Positions 62,678 through 64,000 of a DNA stretch of 64,000 nt are shown here, piece by piece. Every line of letters starts with the position of its first letter. Within the stretch, counting starts at the first letter, position 1. Source of the DNA: Burkholderia oklahomensis C6786 (lineage in GTDB: Bacteria; Pseudomonadota; Gammaproteobacteria; Burkholderiales; Burkholderiaceae). The stretch is taken from positions 2,232,001-2,296,000 of the forward strand of contig NZ_CP009556.1 of NCBI RefSeq assembly GCF_000959365.1, written 5' to 3'. Position numbers and translations under genes: made by a program. Below the pieces are notes generated by a model. That model was not told the DNA's origin. It searched no databases and was given only the letters and a program-made list of their open reading frames with translations.

Positions 62678-63014
62678 TTCGACTCCCGCATGCGCATGAG
62701 CGGTTGCCGTGCCCGCCGCCGCGCCGCGATTGCCGATCGCGCCGTGGCGGCGGGCCCGACGCTGCGCGATGCTGCGTTGCGTGACGCGCGTCGCGACGAG
62801 ATGAGGCGCGTCGCATCGCGACGAGATGAGGTGAGGCGAGACGAGACGATCGTCGAACATGTTCGCCGCGCATCGATCGCCGACGGCAAGCAAGTTGCGC
62901 CGTCGCGCGAACCCACGCAGCCGCATAAGAGTCGCACGAATCGTTCGTTGTCCGGGCGGGCCCGCGCCGTTTAAGGTTGTCTCTTTTCGCGCCCATGCCC
63001 CGCCAGGACCTCCA
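62678..63014. repeat. Intergenic gap with a 16-bp direct repeat
   Basis: TCGCGACGAGATGAGG occurs twice, at 62791-62806 and 62816-62831, with a 25-bp period and further partial copies after it. No gene is supported in the 337 bases. The repeat is too short and few-copied to class as a CRISPR array. Confidence 0.5.
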
Positions 63015-64000
63015 ATGGCCATCTCCACGCCCGATTTCACGCAGCGGCGAGCCGCGACGCCCGCCGCTGCCGCTGCCGCGCCCCGCGCCGATGCGCCGGG
63101 CGCCGCCGCGCACGAACGCGCAATCGCCGATGCCGCGCTCCTGTTCGACGACGATCCGCTGATCCGCCGCTTCGCGCCGGTGTTCGATCGCATCGCGCAA
63201 GGCGCGGCCGCGCGCGACCAGCATCGCGACCTGCCGTACGAGCCCGTCGAGTGGCTGCGCGACGCCGGCTTCACGAAGCTGCGCGTACCGCGCCTCGCGG
63301 GCGGCGACGGCGTCGGTCTCGCGCAGTTCTTTGCGCTGATCGCACGGCTCGGCGAAGCGGATTCGAACCTGCCGCAGATCCTGCGCGTGCACAGCGGCTT
63401 CGTCGAGATGCTGCACGAAAGCGACGACGGCGCGCTGCGCGATCGCTGGTTCGCGCGCATTGCGCAAGGGACGATCGTCGGCGGCGCGACGGCCGAGCGA
63501 ACCGCCGTCACGAGCAATACCGTGCGGCTGTCGCGCGAGAACGGCAAGCTGTATCTCGACGGCGAGAAGTACTACACGACGGGCACGCTGTATGCGGACT
63601 GGGTCGACGTGACCGCGAACGACGGCGACGCCGACCTGCGCGTGCTCGTGCCGGCCGATACGCACGGCGTCGAGCGCATCGACGATTGGGACGGCTTCGG
63701 CCAGCGCTTGACGGGCAGCGGGACGACGCGCTTCACGCGCGTCGAGGTGGAGCCGGACAACATCTATCGCCGCTTCGACGCATCGCAGCCGCGCGGCAGC
63801 AGCCTGCTGACCGCGTACTTCCAGACGCTGCATCTCGCGAACCTCGCGGGCATCTCGCGCGCGGTGCTGCGCGACGCGGTCGAGTTCACGCGCGACCGCA
63901 CGCGCACGTTCGGCGTGCCGGGCGCGTCGAACCCGCGTCACGATCCGCTCGTGCAGCGCGTGATCGGGCGGCTCGCGAGCCTCGCCTACTCGACGCAGAG
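63015..64000 (+). CDS. Acyl-CoA-dehydrogenase-like flavin monooxygenase, C-terminus cut by window edge
   Basis: The frame opens at an ATG at 63015 with AGGA upstream and remains open to the right edge, giving 328 visible residues of about 400. An Ala-rich head (about 15-35) precedes the fold. Motifs include LPYEPVEWLRDAGFTKLRVP near 75, VGGATAERTAVTSNTVRL near 155 and GQRLTGSGTTRFTRVEV near 232, typical of the SfnB/DszC-type group. These use reduced FMN and act on sulfones or dibenzothiophene-like compounds. It fits the nearby NtaA/DszA-type enzyme, hinting at sulfur scavenging. Confidence 0.85.
   Translation, partial: MAISTPDFTQRRAATPAAAAAAPRADAPGAAAHERAIADAALLFDDDPLIRRFAPVFDRIAQGAAARDQHRDLPYEPVEWLRDAGFTKLRVPRLAGGDGVGLAQFFALIARLGEADSNLPQILRVHSGFVEMLHESDDGALRDRWFARIAQGTIVGGATAERTAVTSNTVRLSRENGKLYLDGEKYYTTGTLYADWVDVTANDGDADLRVLVPADTHGVERIDDWDGFGQRLTGSGTTRFTRVEVEPDNIYRRFDASQPRGSSLLTAYFQTLHLANLAGISRAVLRDAVEFTRDRTRTFGVPGASNPRHDPLVQRVIGRLASLAYSTQ

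Overview
The window is high-GC (roughly two-thirds G+C by eye) and reads as the second chromosome of a Burkholderia of the pseudomallei group. The strongest evidence is the stretch from 18.1 to 25.1 kb. It carries a LuxR/RsaM/LuxI quorum-sensing module with a lux box, then ribA, a CBS protein, rnk and a major porin that looks like Omp38. All genes named here were assigned by reading the sequence; no database search was run.

Layout. (1) 1-11,437, minus strand: thirteen tightly packed and often overlapping genes form one catabolic operon: Rieske ferredoxin, a small HTH-like protein, Rieske oxygenase, SDR, cupin, alpha/beta hydrolase, IclR regulator, second SDR, ThDP enzyme, aspartate-dehydrogenase-like protein, aldehyde dehydrogenase, extradiol-type dioxygenase and ferredoxin reductase (cut by the window edge). 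It diverges from a porin gene, and both promoters are followed by the same GTTCC-N6-GGAAC operator. A second IclR paralogue follows the porin. (2) 14-18 kb: AlkB, a RutE-like nitroreductase, a metallophosphoesterase and MgtC. (3) 18-25 kb: quorum sensing, ribA, CBS, DUF4148, rnk and Omp38. (4) 25.7-29.9 kb: a WxxGxW-repeat protein, an ArsR regulator with an old yellow enzyme, GNAT, a LysE exporter and a decayed GNAT. (5) 30-41.9 kb: a probable amine-catabolism region with porin, AraC regulator, APC permease, transaminase, aldehyde dehydrogenase, LuxR regulator and an SDR/MoaF pair like the monoamine regulon of Klebsiella; a CAAATTGGCA motif sits upstream of three of its transcription units. 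(6) 42-50.4 kb: DsbA-like protein with LysR, an orphan fliD, and a LysR-controlled cluster (binding protein, ATC-hydrolase family, M20 amidohydrolase) that could yield cysteine. (7) 50.7-55 kb: a His-rich secreted microprotein and a two-gene DNA repair operon (nuclease-helicase plus FAN1-type nuclease). (8) 55.5-64 kb: a secreted unknown, ribokinase, nucleoside hydrolase, an FMN monooxygenase, DUF3088, a metal-dependent hydrolase, a small membrane protein and the start of an acyl-CoA-dehydrogenase-like gene cut by the right edge.

Two arrays of related GTTC-type heptamers lie just after stop codons at 16.8 and 27.9 kb. No rRNA, tRNA, CRISPR, insertion sequence or phage gene was recognised. The best leads for undescribed biology are the IclR-controlled oxygenase operon, the shared-motif amine regulon, the nuclease/helicase pair and the cysteine-type cluster.
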